From positions 1 to 64,000 of the forward strand of contig JABVXU010000253.1 of NCBI GenBank assembly GCA_013365365.1: a stretch of 64,000 nt of DNA, written 5' to 3'. Origin of the DNA: Cruorifilaria tuberocauda (taxonomy: Eukaryota > Nematoda > Chromadorea > Rhabditida > Onchocercidae). A program made the position numbers and the translations under genes. Every line of letters begins with the position of its first letter. Position 1 is the first letter of the stretch. Below the pieces are notes generated by a model, which was not told where the DNA came from, searched no databases, and saw only the letters and a list, made by a program, of their open reading frames with translations. This document shows positions 24,645-37,605 of this stretch, piece after piece.

Positions 24645-26238
24645 CTGTAAAATATTTTAAAAGTAATCATAATAGATAAAGATAGTGCAAATTGTTTAGT
24701 TGATAAGCAAAATATGATTTTATCAGTTTGCTTATTTTTTTAGCAAAAAATTGAACTTTTCGTCAATTTATAACTTTTTCATTAGCTTTTGATTATAAAG
24801 TAATAAGATTTCTATTAGTATAAAGTCATTAAATTATATTATATTTTGGCATTAAGTTGTTAAGTTATATTATATTATAGTATCAAATCATTAAGTCATA
24901 TTATCTCAGAATATTTAGTTTATTATGAAGTCTCAATACTTCAACTAATATACTAGTATTAAGTATTAGTATTAAGTACTAATATTAAGACTTCCATTAT
25001 AACATTAAGTTATTAAGTATATAGTACTAAGTTTATTATGGAGTATTAAGACTTCTATTATTTACATATTGTTAAGTTTTCTTATTTTGTAAATATAAAA
25101 GTAAATGTGAAAAAACGAAAAAACAGAAGAACGAAGAGATATAATTGAATTTTTTGAAAAGTTAAAAAAATTTTCAATTATATTTTATGCTAAAAATGAT
25201 ATAATAGTTTGAATATTTGTATGAAATATGTGAAATACTTGTGTATATATTTCTTTCTTCAACATTTTTTCTATTCCACGCTTATTCCATTAAAAACTTT
25301 CTAAAATACATGTGATAATCAATGCATGGATAAATTTCAAAAAATTAAAAAAATAAATAACAAATTTCTTGATCTAATTAATGCTACCATTTCCTTTCCT
25401 CCATCGATAACATTGATTTGATTTTCAAATTAAAATTTATCTTAGTTTTTAAAATAAATGGTAATTTGAAAAAAAGAAATTTTTAGAAATGATATCAAAG
25501 CTGCTGTAATGTAATTTTTTCGGTTAATTTCAGCTTAATAACAAAAAAGTAAAAAAAAAAATGAGCTGATAAATTTGATAAAGTGCAATTCTATGAGAAC
25601 AATTAATTGAGTCAAATCTTACCGTAAGTTAATGAATACAAATGAAATGTAAAGTGTTACCAATCGCTATTTGTACTATTTTATTCCTATGTAAATTATG
25701 GAAATTAAAAATAAATATGCAAATTATACCAAACAAAATTGCAATGATTGAGAATTTTGCAGTCAAAAGTAAAATGAAAAACCAAATTTAGAATTTGAAA
25801 TAAGAATATGATAATAATTTGAATTCGTAAGGAGTGAAAAGTTTTTAGTTCATTGATAAAGAAATTCTGGAGTAATATAGTTACAAAAAAACAGACTTAC
25901 ATTATAAGCAGATAGGAATTTATTGATAAACTTAGCATTATATCTTATTCAAATTTAAATTTCAAGCAGGACTGTAAATTTGAATTTGAATTTGAATATC
26001 TAAAATAGAAATTTTCGATGGCTGATCTTCAGATTTGCACAGTGGCATACCATCGTAGCAGTAAATCATTCTCGTTTTTGAGTGTTCCCTCTTTCATGCG
26101 GATTTTGTATAATTCAGTGTTGCTCGTTTTACGTGTACTTTATACGTTTTGAACACGTGCATTAGTTTTGAATATTATTTTTAAGTATATTGTAAAAAGA
26201 ATAAGCAAATGTAAATTAGCCATTATTCGTAGTTTAAG
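24645..26238. other. Non-coding or unresolved: first intron(s)/promoter of the SH2 kinase and promoter of coatomer epsilon
   Basis: The missing first exon of the kinase should be here. One minus-strand candidate starts with an ATG at 26095-26097 and reads MKEGTLKNENDLLLR before a gtatgc donor, but its phase does not match the next known exon. Apart from this and the TATTAAGT repeat I see only AT-rich DNA. Confidence 0.5.
24780..25080. repeat. Degenerate TATTAAGT-type repeat
   Basis: Variants of ATTAAGT, AGTATTA and TATATTA recur many times over about 300 bp, including TAGTATTAAGTATTAGTATT. It lies upstream of the first recognised kinase exon and is probably intronic low-complexity DNA. Confidence 0.6.
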
Positions 26239-28602
26239 ATGGCGAAAACAGATGACGTGGATCACTTGTTTGAAGTACGCAATAATTTCTTCCTTGGGGC
26301 ATACCAAAATTGTATTAATGAGGCACAAGTAAGTGTTTTCTTTATTTGAATTGTCGTGAATATTTTTTAAAGCTTGCACCTGTTAATGACGTTTTTGTAA
26401 TTGCAAAACACGAAATATTATCATTTATGATCAGAACTTTCATCAGTTCTGTTTTATACTGGTAATAAAATAATCAGATTTAACTGATTTAACTTAATAT
26501 TAATTTTGGAAATGAAAATTCTATGTTGGAGATCGGTCATATTTGCAGAATTTACGGGTAAAAGACGAAAATGTTATGTTGTTGAAGGATGTCTACATGT
26601 ACAGAGCATATCTTGCACAAAATAAGCCAAATTTAGTGTTGAGTGAAATTGAAGAGCATTCGGCCTCACCTGCTTTAAGAGCAGTTCGATATTTTGCACA
26701 GTATTTAGCCAGTCCAGATAAAAGGTAAGTAAATGATAAACAACTTCCCAAAGAGGTCATTTAATCACAATGCAAAATGTTTGGATGAATAGTGAATGAC
26801 GATTTTCTTTTTTTTTTCTCTTTAAAAAAATTTATAATTCTTGAGTGTTATTCATAAACAAAATCGATTTCGTTTTCGTTAAATTTTAATGTTATTTTCA
26901 TTTAAACTAAATAACTCTTTGTGAAAAAAATGAATCTATATCTCTGAGAATCCAATCAATCAAAAACAGAAATTGAATAATGGTAGTTTTGCTATATGCA
27001 AGCATTTATTGGTATTTAAAGATTGTTAACACATTCTAAAGTTCAATGGATATTTCCGAAGTAGTATTTATATTGATACTGGAAGCTTAATGTTTTATAA
27101 GGTCATAAAGGAATGTTGAAACTTCACCTAGATATTAGTTTTTTTTTAGAGCAGCAATAATGAAAGAATTTGAAAAGGAGCTGAATGAAGAGACTCCTCA
27201 AGACGATACTGTTCTATTATTAGCAGCTCACATGTACATCCATGAACAGGTATGTGTTTTCTCATATTTTCTTGCCTTATTAGAGGACATCGTAATTGAT
27301 TTGTGATTCCAGAGCTTTAAGATGTGATATAGTTGTGTTAAGCCAGTCAATATATTCCATGTTTGTATATATTGGGATGTTGTTTTTATGCACTGGAAGG
27401 TTTTTTGCGCATTGTAGACGTTAAGTCTTGGAATTAATAACCGAATCAGTCTTTTAGAATCATCTCTGCATTTAATTTAACACCGTAAATTTTTCATAAT
27501 TTTCAGAATATTGAAGAAGCATTACGTTTACTGTATCAGTGTGATTCTTTGGAAAGTAAAGCGTTGATCGTGCAGTGTTTACTAAAAATCGATCGAGTAG
27601 ATCTTGCTGCGAAGGAGATAAAAAAAATGCAAGGAGTGGATGAAGATGCTACTATAACTCAGTTAGCACTTGCCTGGGTCAATATCGCACTCGTTAGTTC
27701 TTGCTGAATTGTGAAACTTTAATGGTATTTCTGGATTTTCATTATTTAAGAAATTAATTTTTCGCTTAACACCTCTAGCCATAATGAAGAAGGTTACTGA
27801 ATTCTGCTTTAAGGAATTTGTGGGGAATAAATGAAATATTTTAGTTGATGGATTTTCCGTCGAAGGAGAAATTGTTGTAGTGTATGAATTTTCATCAGAT
27901 TTCTACCAGAAAATATAGTACGCTTTTCAATTTAATATTAATCAAATTATCAAAAATGTGGTTTCCAGGGAAAAGATAAACTGAAGGACGTTTTCTATGC
28001 TTACCAAGAGATGATAGATAAATATGGTGCTACACCACTTTTATTAGTCGCTCAGTCATCGAGCCTAATTCAGCAACAAAAATATCAGGAAGCGGAAAAG
28101 CTACTTCTAGTAAGTTTAAATTTGATTTCGAGGAAATTTTATGTTACCATTCCACATCACGAACCCTTGTGATGAGTGGTGTTTAATTAATCGTATATTA
28201 ATATGGAGTAGCGAAATTTCCGCTTTTCTTGCATCGAAAACTGTTTTTGATGATTTTCGCTAAGGAATACTAAGGACATTTATGTACATAATTTTCAGGA
28301 AGCACTACAAAGGGATGCTAACAATGCAGAAACAATCATAAATTTGGTTGCTGTCAGCCAGTATCTTGGAAAAGCACCAGAAGTAAGTATTTCCCATTTA
28401 AATATATTTTATCTATCTATGGATAAAAACATCAATGATTCTGAGTAAAATAGACCGTTGTCGGAGTATGTACGTCGTGTTTCAGGTGACGAACCGCTAT
28501 ATCAATCAATTAAAAGAAGGCTTTCCAAATCATCAGTGGACCCTCGATTACATTGCTCATGAGAAAGCTTTTGAACGAGTTGCAGCAGAAGCAAAAGTTT
28601 AG
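26239..28602 (+). CDS. cope-1: Coatomer subunit epsilon (COPI coat)
   Basis: Seven exons join in phase to 297 residues: 26239-26328, 26549-26724, 27150-27249, 27507-27692, 27969-28109, 28299-28382, 28486-28602. The start matches epsilon-COP ([20 protein letters not shown]), and the body is a run of TPR-like helical pairs, for example [19 protein letters not shown], ending [17 protein letters not shown]. Vertebrate COPE has about 308 residues, so this is full length. The protein stabilises alpha-COP in the COPI coat that returns cargo from Golgi to ER. The start codon follows directly on a tttaag sequence, which could be a trans-splice acceptor. No odd residues are seen. Confidence 0.95.
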
Positions 28603-30423
28603 AACTCCTTCCTATCTCACTCATTTTTCTTCTCTGTGATTAATGTTAATAATTTATTCATATCGCAAATTTATCTTGTTTACATTGCAAATCTTGAGAA
28701 TCTATTGTTGCGCAAATGTTTCATTTGAGTCGTTGGAACATCTTTAACTGTGATACTGCGATTTCGCCGATGTACTATGTGCTTTTGCTGAGCACAATGT
28801 TTCTAGATCCAAATTATTTTAAAATTTTTATTTGGATTAGAATATGGAAAAAACGCCACACGTCGACGCTTACACTCATCTTCATATATTTTAAGTGCAA
28901 TCGTTGTTAAGAGAAAAAAACTAAGAAAATATGAAATCTGAGTATAATGGAAGCAAAAAAAGTAAAAGGTCAGACAAACGAGCCGGAAGACACAATCTGG
29001 ACAAAGTTAAAAAAAGAAAAAACAAACAAATAATGTATATTCAGCCTTATACATCAAATGAAAACGCACTCGTGTGTTAGATATATTGGGAAACCATAAA
29101 TTATAATGAATTGAGGGCTGTTATATCATTTTGAAATACGATGACGTGCGATTCGTACCTCCGTTTTGATTTGTTCAGTTTATAGCCATGTGTGAAGAGA
29201 ATGTACATTCAGCAGGCAACGAGACTCCAAAAAAAGCCCTTTAAATTTCAATTTATCAAATCACTTCACTGCGCAGTTTGTCTTGTCCGAGTTATAATAA
29301 ATGTGGTTCATCTTGGGATGTAATGAGGAGATAGAGAATTCCTGTGCACTGTTTCATCCTGCTCAGTTCCACTTTGGAAATTCTTTCTCCAATTTCAGAG
29401 AAAATATGCTTACAATAGACAATTCTGGAGCTAAATCATAAACAACTATATTTTATATGGGGGTGACAGATGAGGGAGTCTTTGTTGATATATCAGTAGG
29501 CATATTTCTAAATATGGACCATAAACATCACTGTTGATCGGAGTAAATTAGGCAAAAAAAAAACGATTTAAATAAAATAATTCAAAGTAAGCATAGAATA
29601 GAGATTATCAATAGCAAAAACATCAGTATTACTATTAATGATTGAGCTAAAAAAAACATTTAGACATTCTCACTATAAGAGTATAAAAAAGCTTACAAAG
29701 CAATATTTCAACAGCCCCACGAATTTATGCAATAATTAAAAGTGGAATGACCCGAACTCCACTTGCATATAACAATTATATATAGTATCGAGATAAACAT
29801 GTGAACCGAAACGTAAATAAAAAAAACGAAACAAACAATGCAGTACTGAAGTAACTAAATCAAAGTGTACATAAAATAGAATTTCTTGTTCAGCGTATAG
29901 ACTCAAAAAATATATTAATAAAAGCTAGATATATTAAATCCAAAATTTCAATATTGAGCATTTCATCTTACAAACAGATGCACAAAATAACATTTGAATC
30001 TAACTAAACAAGCAATGTTAACAACTTACAGCTTTTTCAGAAATCTTATTAATTAGACTTATTAATTGTTAACAGATCATTGAAGTCCGATGACATATGG
30101 TGCCATTTGACCGTATGTCATCGGACTTCAATAATCTATTAAGAGCCACGCTTAGAAATACCGGAACGGTTTGGCACGCTGTACATTATGCTTAGAGAGA
30201 GCTTTGTCGACGAATATCGTGCATTCTTTATTATTCAGTTAAAAGCATCAGTTATGAGAAGTTATCAATTTAAGGTAACGTCCAGGCAATCAAAAAAACC
30301 CCCTCATATTATACCATTTAAACAACAACCTGCAATTCATTTCGAAACAATGAAAAACGACTTAAGTTTTATCAATTTCACCGAATGGAAAATAAGAATA
30401 AGGTATCTCATTTTAAGGTATTA
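28603..30423. other. Convergent 3' region between cope-1 and the TOCA gene
   Basis: Here lie the 3' UTRs of both genes. A reverse-strand AATAAA (plus-strand TTTATT) at 30227-30232 could serve the TOCA gene. A plus-strand AATAAA occurs near 29297. A large hairpin at 30069-30142 is listed separately. No protein-coding exon is supported. Confidence 0.6.
30069..30142. repeat. Inverted repeat: 32-bp arms, 10-bp loop
   Basis: Left arm 30069-30100 and right arm 30111-30142 are reverse complements at 29 of 32 positions; the core ATTGAAGTCCGATGACATA is perfect. The loop is TGCCATTTGA. All three differences are C/T transitions when the arms are compared on one strand. The arm and loop sizes fit a small-RNA precursor or a strong hairpin in the 3' region of the minus-strand TOCA gene. 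Confidence 0.9.
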
Positions 30424-33400
30424 CTAATCAGGATACCACCTACATTGCAAGTAAGACGTAGGGACGAAACCCTCACGTGCCGATGAAACATGCCTAATTC
30501 GAGTCCAACCATCTCCTTCATCTCGTTCTAACAATATCATTTCATCACCTTCTTCCATAGCTATTGTACCCTCACTGCCACCTTCAAAGGCATATAATGC
30601 AGTGCAAGTGCCTAATGCTGGCATATCACATTCTTCGTACACTTCTGATTTCTCCACTATTGTCGCTTCTAAATTATCAATTAGCACCAAAATTTGAAAT
30701 AAACATAATAAGCCCAAATTAATATTGAAATTTATCTTATTTGATATCTTAAACCTTATCATTCTACCTCTTGATGCACAACGAGGTCAGCATGATAAGC
30801 AATGCCCTGTAAAACGATACATGAAAAGAATAATTAGGAGTTAACTAATCGTTTTTCAATCACAGAACCAGATTTAAAAAAATTCAGGTCGAAAAATACT
30901 ACTTGTCCTCCGATATCTTTTAAAAGCTCTGAACAAAAAAAAAATTATTAAGAACTGAACTGGATTGTCTTTATCAATAAAAATTATCGGCGTTTTCAAC
31001 AGTTTTGCAAAAATAAATTGAAAGAAACAAACTTTTCGCAGGCTCGGGTGAAATTGTTTTCCGTTGATTAGAGATAGGAACTGAACCATCTGAAGAGATT
31101 GACTCTTCTGAATAAGAAGAACGATGAATGCTGACTGTAGTATTCGGAGTTGGCATTTGACGTGGAGAAGACTGTGAAGGTGTACTTAGTCCTGATTGAG
31201 ATGGAGGAGGTGGTCTTGTTGGGGGTTCCGATCTATAAATGCAACAAACTGGTGACTTATCTTAAACCAAACATGACTACTGATATCCTTGGATAAATGT
31301 TCCAAAATCTTCTAGTCTCGTTCAAGAGAGAAATATTTCGATTCTAAATCCTCTATATATTCCACTCACTAATTCTGCCCATGAACCAAAAAACTTTCTG
31401 GTACTTTACACCACACCAATAAAAAGCCAGCAAACAATGCTCTATATCTCAAATTATATTCTTCTTATGACTGGATAGTTTGTTAATTACTGCAATTTCT
31501 TGCTGAGCACCCTTTTTTAATTTTATATAACCGCAAACGCCAACTGACATCATTACTAGATTGTAAGCATACCCGATAATTGGTATCGGCATATTCAGTT
31601 CGGTTTGTGCTTCTGATAGCAATGCCTGAAATCAATAGAGGAATACATACATATGATCCTTCTGGGTATCAGTAATCCCCAGTTCATATTACAGAATTTA
31701 TTTGTCTATAATACATTAACATGAACAGGAAACAGAGTAAATTAACATAAATTAACACGACCAAAAGAAAAACTAAGTGTATGCGAATAATTGAAGATCT
31801 ACTTTTCGAAATTTAACCAAGAAATCCGATAAGAGAGAAAAAAAGGAAGAAAACATACTCTGTACTTTGCTAATTGTTGGTTTAGAAGTTCATATTTCTT
31901 TGTATAAATTATTATTTCCGAGTCCACATCACTTGCGTTACCTAATTTCGGATTGTCCCTGTAAATCAAATACACATTTAAGCTGAAAAGTTGAAAAAAA
32001 GATCCAGATCACAAGGAAACGAGATAAATAAAAGTAACTCTAGGAAGTTTCAATTTTTTATTAGTAATAAACTTTAGTGTAGTAATATTAATGAAGCACC
32101 AATCAGTTTAAATTCAACAAAGCATTAAATTATAGCGAAATGGTCCAGTCAACACATACTTATAAATTTGTAACATTTTCGCAGCACCTTCACGACTTTG
32201 TTGATTCTTTGCGATTTCCTTTTCAATGTGTTCAATTTCGTGTTGTAATCTTCGACATCTCTGCTGTGGTGGATAAGAACGAAAATCAATGGTACCATCC
32301 TAAATTCAAATCAAAAATGCCTAAAAAGACACTGCGGGAAACGCAAATATGAAAGATTTTCTGCTCAGATGTTTCCAGGGGATCACTTCCATCAGCAAAC
32401 AATATAATGAATTTATTATCGCACCGAACTAATGAAGGATGATTCATATTGTTGATTTCCTTAATCACAATGGCGTACAACTGCCATGACTCTGATAATG
32501 GTTCTATGCTCTTCGTGAACAGATTATTTCGTTCTGGACCAATTTTACTCACATTACTAGTTTTAAAACTCACAATTCACATCCTAAAGGCAATTGGTAT
32601 ATCGTACCGAATAAATTAAAATAACCTTTCTCGAGTGATTGCTGCCTCGAAAAAGTCCCATGCTAGGCTTTCGATTGATTCGCACTATCGAACCATTTTT
32701 TGATGGCCTTTTCATTGTATCCACACTGCTTGTACCTTCACCAGTGATTACTGCCGATGGAGCGCCGAAATCTTCGAAGATGAACGGCTCAGGATGTGCA
32801 TAGCCCGATCTGCAAATAAATAATACGATGATTTAAATAAACCGTACCTCTCATAACTTTTTACTTTTAAATGGCATATGAGAACGAATAGTACCTCTTC
32901 GATAACAGGAAATTAAAAGAGTTTAAATTAAGTGAATGAGTGAATAAGCATCAACAACGCCACCTAAATTACATCAGATAATAAAGGCATATTTCAGACA
33001 TTAGTAAAAAAAGAAAACAAAAGTTATAGCACAACAAACTTAAAAACGACTTTACAGTTAATTTGAATACGAGTACCCTCAAATTAAAACTCTTTTAAAT
33101 TTTAAAATTAATACAATGTAATGAATATAAAGATCACTATTGATATGAAGTTAATGATTTTCATCCCTGGTAGAAATGTATCAAGTCATATTGGCATTAA
33201 CCTTTATCTTATTATAATGAAAACTCAGTTATCTGAATTACCCATGCCGGCCAGATCTTGAATAGTAAATATTTAACTAAGACTTAATAAAATTCAACAA
33301 AAACGTACCTATAATGCTCAACCACGCTAGCACTATCGTTCAACGGTGAAATAGACTCAGCAGCTTTCCTCATATCATCATAGCATCGTTGGATTATATT

Positions 33401-35347
33401 CATCACCTTAGTTTCCGCCTCAATACCTTGTAACATCATTGATTTTGTTTCGTTAATTCGCTCTTCATCAACTGCCCTCAAACGCTGCAATTTTCACATT
33501 ATCATTTGCCGTACCAATCATATCGAAATGCAGATCTTTCCAAAAAATAAGTGTTAGATTAAATAAATTTTTAATGAGAACGCTTCTTAATTAACCTTTT
33601 GTATATCTTATTCAAAAAGACAATAATACGACCGTGAGAACTAATTAAAGCAATTTTATTTTTTTCCTCAACATTAATGGAAAGTAAACATGCATCAAAA
33701 CAGATTCATCACATCTATGAAAAAATTATAACAAGATGAAAAAACATTGAAGGTATGAAAACCGATTAACAACCAACAACCTCCAGTATCTGTGGTAAAA
33801 GCTGATTGTAATGTTGATGTCTCTGCTGATTTGCAGCTTGCAATGCATGTGCATAATTTTGTTTCGCATCCTCGCATACTTGTGTCCTTTGCATCGCATT
33901 ATTTTTAGCCCTTTCCAAGTCCGCCCGTGACAGATCCATATTCTTCTCAGCTTTATCGTACTTTAAATGAGCCAATTCAGCTTCTTTGAATGTCTTACTA
34001 AAAAATGAAACTTTTTTAACACAATATACTAAGTACCATTTTAAACTTGCAATTTATCTAATTTTTTGACACATATCTATTTAGTACACATATATCATTT
34101 TTCATCCACGTCTCCGTATCGTTACGACATTTCATTTTATTGGGCTCTTTAATATTAATAACAACTCTGCAGCAATAACAGCTATTTCAAAAATGACAAT
34201 ATGAATCATCAAATCTATTCAACAATTAATGCTTACATAAAAAAATCTGTGAAAATAGGAAATAAAGCATGTACCAGTAATTTTTCTGAAATTTGAACAT
34301 ATTATCGATGGAAGCATTCATAACACCATTAATGATATGAAGCTCATTGAGATGATTTTTCCGGGCTGCGCGGAAAGCAGCACATTTTGTTAATAAAGCC
34401 GGATGAATGTCTTTTCGTAAGCCTTCCGCAATGACCTGCAATTAACAAACGGGCATCATATGATGTAATACAATACATTAAGAGACAGAAATTTTTAATT
34501 TCATCTCAAAGTATGCTTGAAATGAAATTTAATATGTTCAAACTAATAGATCATTTAGTTGCACCTGAATTGTAAGAAAACAATGAGAATAAATTATTAT
34601 GGAAGAAGTATTACAACCTTTTTCCAAGTATCCGAAAAAAAAGTAAAAATGTTAAATATAAAGTTTGTTTAATCAAAATAACCTCATGTTGACCGGCGAG
34701 ACTCTCGACTTCATGAAGGATGGAATGAAACGAACTGATAAATGTATAGGCTCTGACTGACTCTTCATCTTCTTTTTTCTTCCCCAAATTCTTTTTTACC
34801 AAAGCTCTATAAAGATATATAGCATTTTCTAATTTGTAATGCTACAAAATAGATAAAGATCAACATTGTAATCTTCACAGGGAATGAAATATCTAAATAT
34901 TGGAGTGACCATAGAAATATACTTCGAAAATGAATTTGAAGCGAACAAAATATTCGATAGCATATTCAAACAAACTACCACTTGAAAAACTCACAATAAA
35001 CCTCACCTCAATTTAGCTGCATATTCGTCCTCAATGGCAGCTCTTTCTTTCAGGAACATGCCATATTTTTCCAAGCTTTCAATACCTTTTTGCGTATGAG
35101 AAGCCAAAATATCTATCTGATCCTAAATTATGAGATTTCTAATTAATTACCAAAAAATGAAATACTTTTAACGTTAGAAAAAATGATTTCCCATACTTTT
35201 CTAATCGTTTTAGGAATAAAATTACCTCCTAGTGATCTTTACTTAGCTCTTAATCTTTTTTTTCTCTTCCAGCCATTTTTCAAAAATTTCACGAAAAAAA
35301 TCTTTTACCCATAAATCGGCCCAACTTGCCGTAGCAGATGTTGCCAT
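30424..35347 (-). CDS. toca-1: TOCA/CIP4/FBP17-type F-BAR, HR1 and SH3 protein
   Basis: Twelve minus-strand exons join in phase to 584 residues: 35309-35347, 35007-35122, 34683-34806, 34275-34435, 33781-33997, 33309-33484, 32626-32809, 32160-32299, 31859-31958, 31573-31625, 31033-31232, 30424-30668. Residues 1-270 form an F-BAR domain ([37 protein letters not shown]). An HR1 Cdc42-binding coiled coil lies at about 340-440 ([49 protein letters not shown]). A Pro/Ser linker follows, then a C-terminal SH3 ([32 protein letters not shown]). The family links Cdc42 and membrane curvature to N-WASP/actin in endocytosis and epithelial morphogenesis. The worm has toca-1 and toca-2; which one this equals is not decided. 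Two optional microexons (30903-30928, 30768-30806) would truncate the protein before the SH3. Confidence 0.92.
30768..30806 (-). other. Candidate optional 39-bp microexon of the TOCA gene
   Basis: Flanked by cgttttacAG and gtagaa. After the 26-bp microexon it reads [13 protein letters not shown]. Spliced directly after 31033 it hits a stop. It could also be a chance splice-site pair. Confidence 0.3.
30903..30928 (-). other. Candidate optional 26-bp microexon of the TOCA gene
   Basis: Flanked by a T-rich acceptor (ttgttcAG) and a gtagta donor. It is in phase with the exon ending at 31033 (K-LLKDIGGQ), but its inclusion shifts the SH3 exon into a frame that stops at once (KRQ then TAG). Confidence 0.35.
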
Positions 35348-36382
35348 TATCTGGTACAATATTGTCCATCAAATGTTAACACCCTGTCATATAGCATATT
35401 GTGTAAGAAAAACATTGCAAAGAATACATTTCTGAATCGTAATAAATATATATCCAATAAAACCTAATAATTAATTTGTCATTGTAATGAAACAACAAAA
35501 ATCAATCACATGAAGATATATATTCTATGAATGTGGGAAGATGTGAAATAGTTTAAAATAGAATAAATTTTCCGGATGAAAATGAAGAAATTGCATTACT
35601 GTTTGAATTAAATTTTAGGAAGAAGTCTAATGAATCCGCTGTAACTAATTGTGTCTAGCAATATGAGCACATAAATCTGTACTTTTCTACACGTGCAAGT
35701 ACTTTTTCATACGCATGATTGATTTAGTAATTTTCACACAATATACATCCAATGCAAACAAACAATGAACAATCTCATTACCAATCAACTATCACGAAAA
35801 ACTTCTTGTCAACTAATCTATCATTACCTGAAATAATTATTTTTCATTATCATTAGATAGTATATAAAAGATTACTTAGTAGTTACTTACACATATCAAG
35901 AAAAAAGATTACTTTGTAATTTAATTAGCCTAAAATACCCAGCTATTAATTTATATCTCAAACAATAAATTTAATTCACACAGATTTTTGTCTTAGTTTA
36001 ATTATTACAAAAAATAATTTATAAGTTTACAGCGTAAGTGCCCAACAAATATAAATAATGTTAAGAGAGTTATTTTCCTCAATGAGATTTAACAACGATG
36101 ACAAATGCAGAGTTGTAGGTAAGAACTACATAAACCAATGGTCTATGATGATAGTCAATGTGATGTAATCTAAACAAAACAATCAACTAATGTTTTTGTA
36201 AATGTAAGAGCGATAGTTAGTTATTTTTGTACTCAAATTTCACTCCTTCAAAGTAGACAGGTGGACGAGAGAGAAAAGTAAGAGAAGAATTAGCCAGCCG
36301 AATCAATAGCTGAAAGGAGCCACTCGATAGCATGTGAACAGTTAGCAAGAAGAGGAGAAGAGGATGAGCACGAGTTCCTTTT

Positions 36383-36385
36383 CTC

Positions 36386-36419
<34 letters not shown>
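36383..36419. repeat. (CT)n microsatellite
   Basis: A CT run in a purine/pyrimidine-skewed stretch, about 1 kb upstream of the TOCA start codon. Confidence 0.85.
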
Positions 36420-37580
36420 TTGAGTGTCCCTCGAAAGAGAACGATATTCTTAGGAACATTTCATTTGCACTTCGATTCTTTTCTCCTTGATGACTCATCT
36501 CCTTCCTCTCTCTATCTCATTTTTTCCTCATTATCCCTTTCTATTTTAGTAGATATATAACACTCTTGCATAATTATTCTCTCTGTTGATTAAATCGAAG
36601 AGGAAAAGAGAGAGTGAGGAAGAGAAATTGAAATGAGAGTAAAATTATAACTCGATGCGATCCGATCCGATCGTCCTTGTCACGTAAATCTAACTAAAGG
36701 GGGACAGACATCTTGTTCTTCATTCATTAAGCGAGATTTAATATCCTCGCTAATAAGATTTCCCGACTATTCTGGATGTGAGAGAGGAGAGAAAGATATA
36801 TTCGGATCACTCTTTTAGGTTTCATATTTCCAAGTTCGTTGTAACACTTCCGATTGGTGCATTCTTTTGGGAAAAGAAGACAAATATATTAGTGTTAAAG
36901 CATTATCTCTTATCAATGCTTATCTGATTCCTTCTTTTCTCCGGAAATTTACGTGATATTTCATCAGTGCTTACGCGAAGTGGATCACGCTATGCATACA
37001 TTCATTCATTTCATACTAGCTAGGCTCATTCAGTAGAATAATCCCAGTAGACCTGTTGGCTTCTTCAAATTTCATTCCACAAGCTATACCAATATTCTCT
37101 TATCATATCACTCATGCTTTTCTTTTCTGCCATCATCATAGTGATATCTTTTTGATAATATTTTAATATCTTTATCAAATACTAAAGAGAAGAAGATCAA
37201 GAATGAATAAATATCAGTTAGTTAGTTAGTTAGTTAATCCAAATGATAGAAAAAGAAACTGAAAAGAGAGGAAAGAGAGAAAAGTAGTTGATGTCATGCT
37301 TGTTTTCTCTTTTTCACAACTCTATTCTTATATTTGCATGAATTTTTTTTCCTTTCTCAACCATTCCTTGAACGATCCAACTGAATTTACTGTACACTCT
37401 ACCACTCCGCTCCATCCCAACAGTTTGCGCCATTCCAATCATCCATCCATCCATTCATTCACTCATTTTGCTCATTTTGGTGTAACGAACTTTTCGACGA
37501 GGGAAAAAAAACAAAAGAATAAAATGTAAGAATTTGTTAATATTTAATAAGAAGACGAAGAGAAAGAGAAATTGAAATGA

Positions 37581-37605
37581 TATATATATATATATATATA
37601 TATAT
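37581..37605. repeat. (TA)n microsatellite
   Basis: About 12 TA units in perfect register. Confidence 0.9.

Noticed and set aside
28716..28910. 64-codon frame after cope-1
   Set aside because: Lies in the 3' UTR of cope-1 with no recognisable domain.
30188..30427. Plus-strand 79-codon frame antisense to the TOCA 3' end
   Set aside because: No family resemblance; overlaps the TOCA stop codon and probable 3' UTR.
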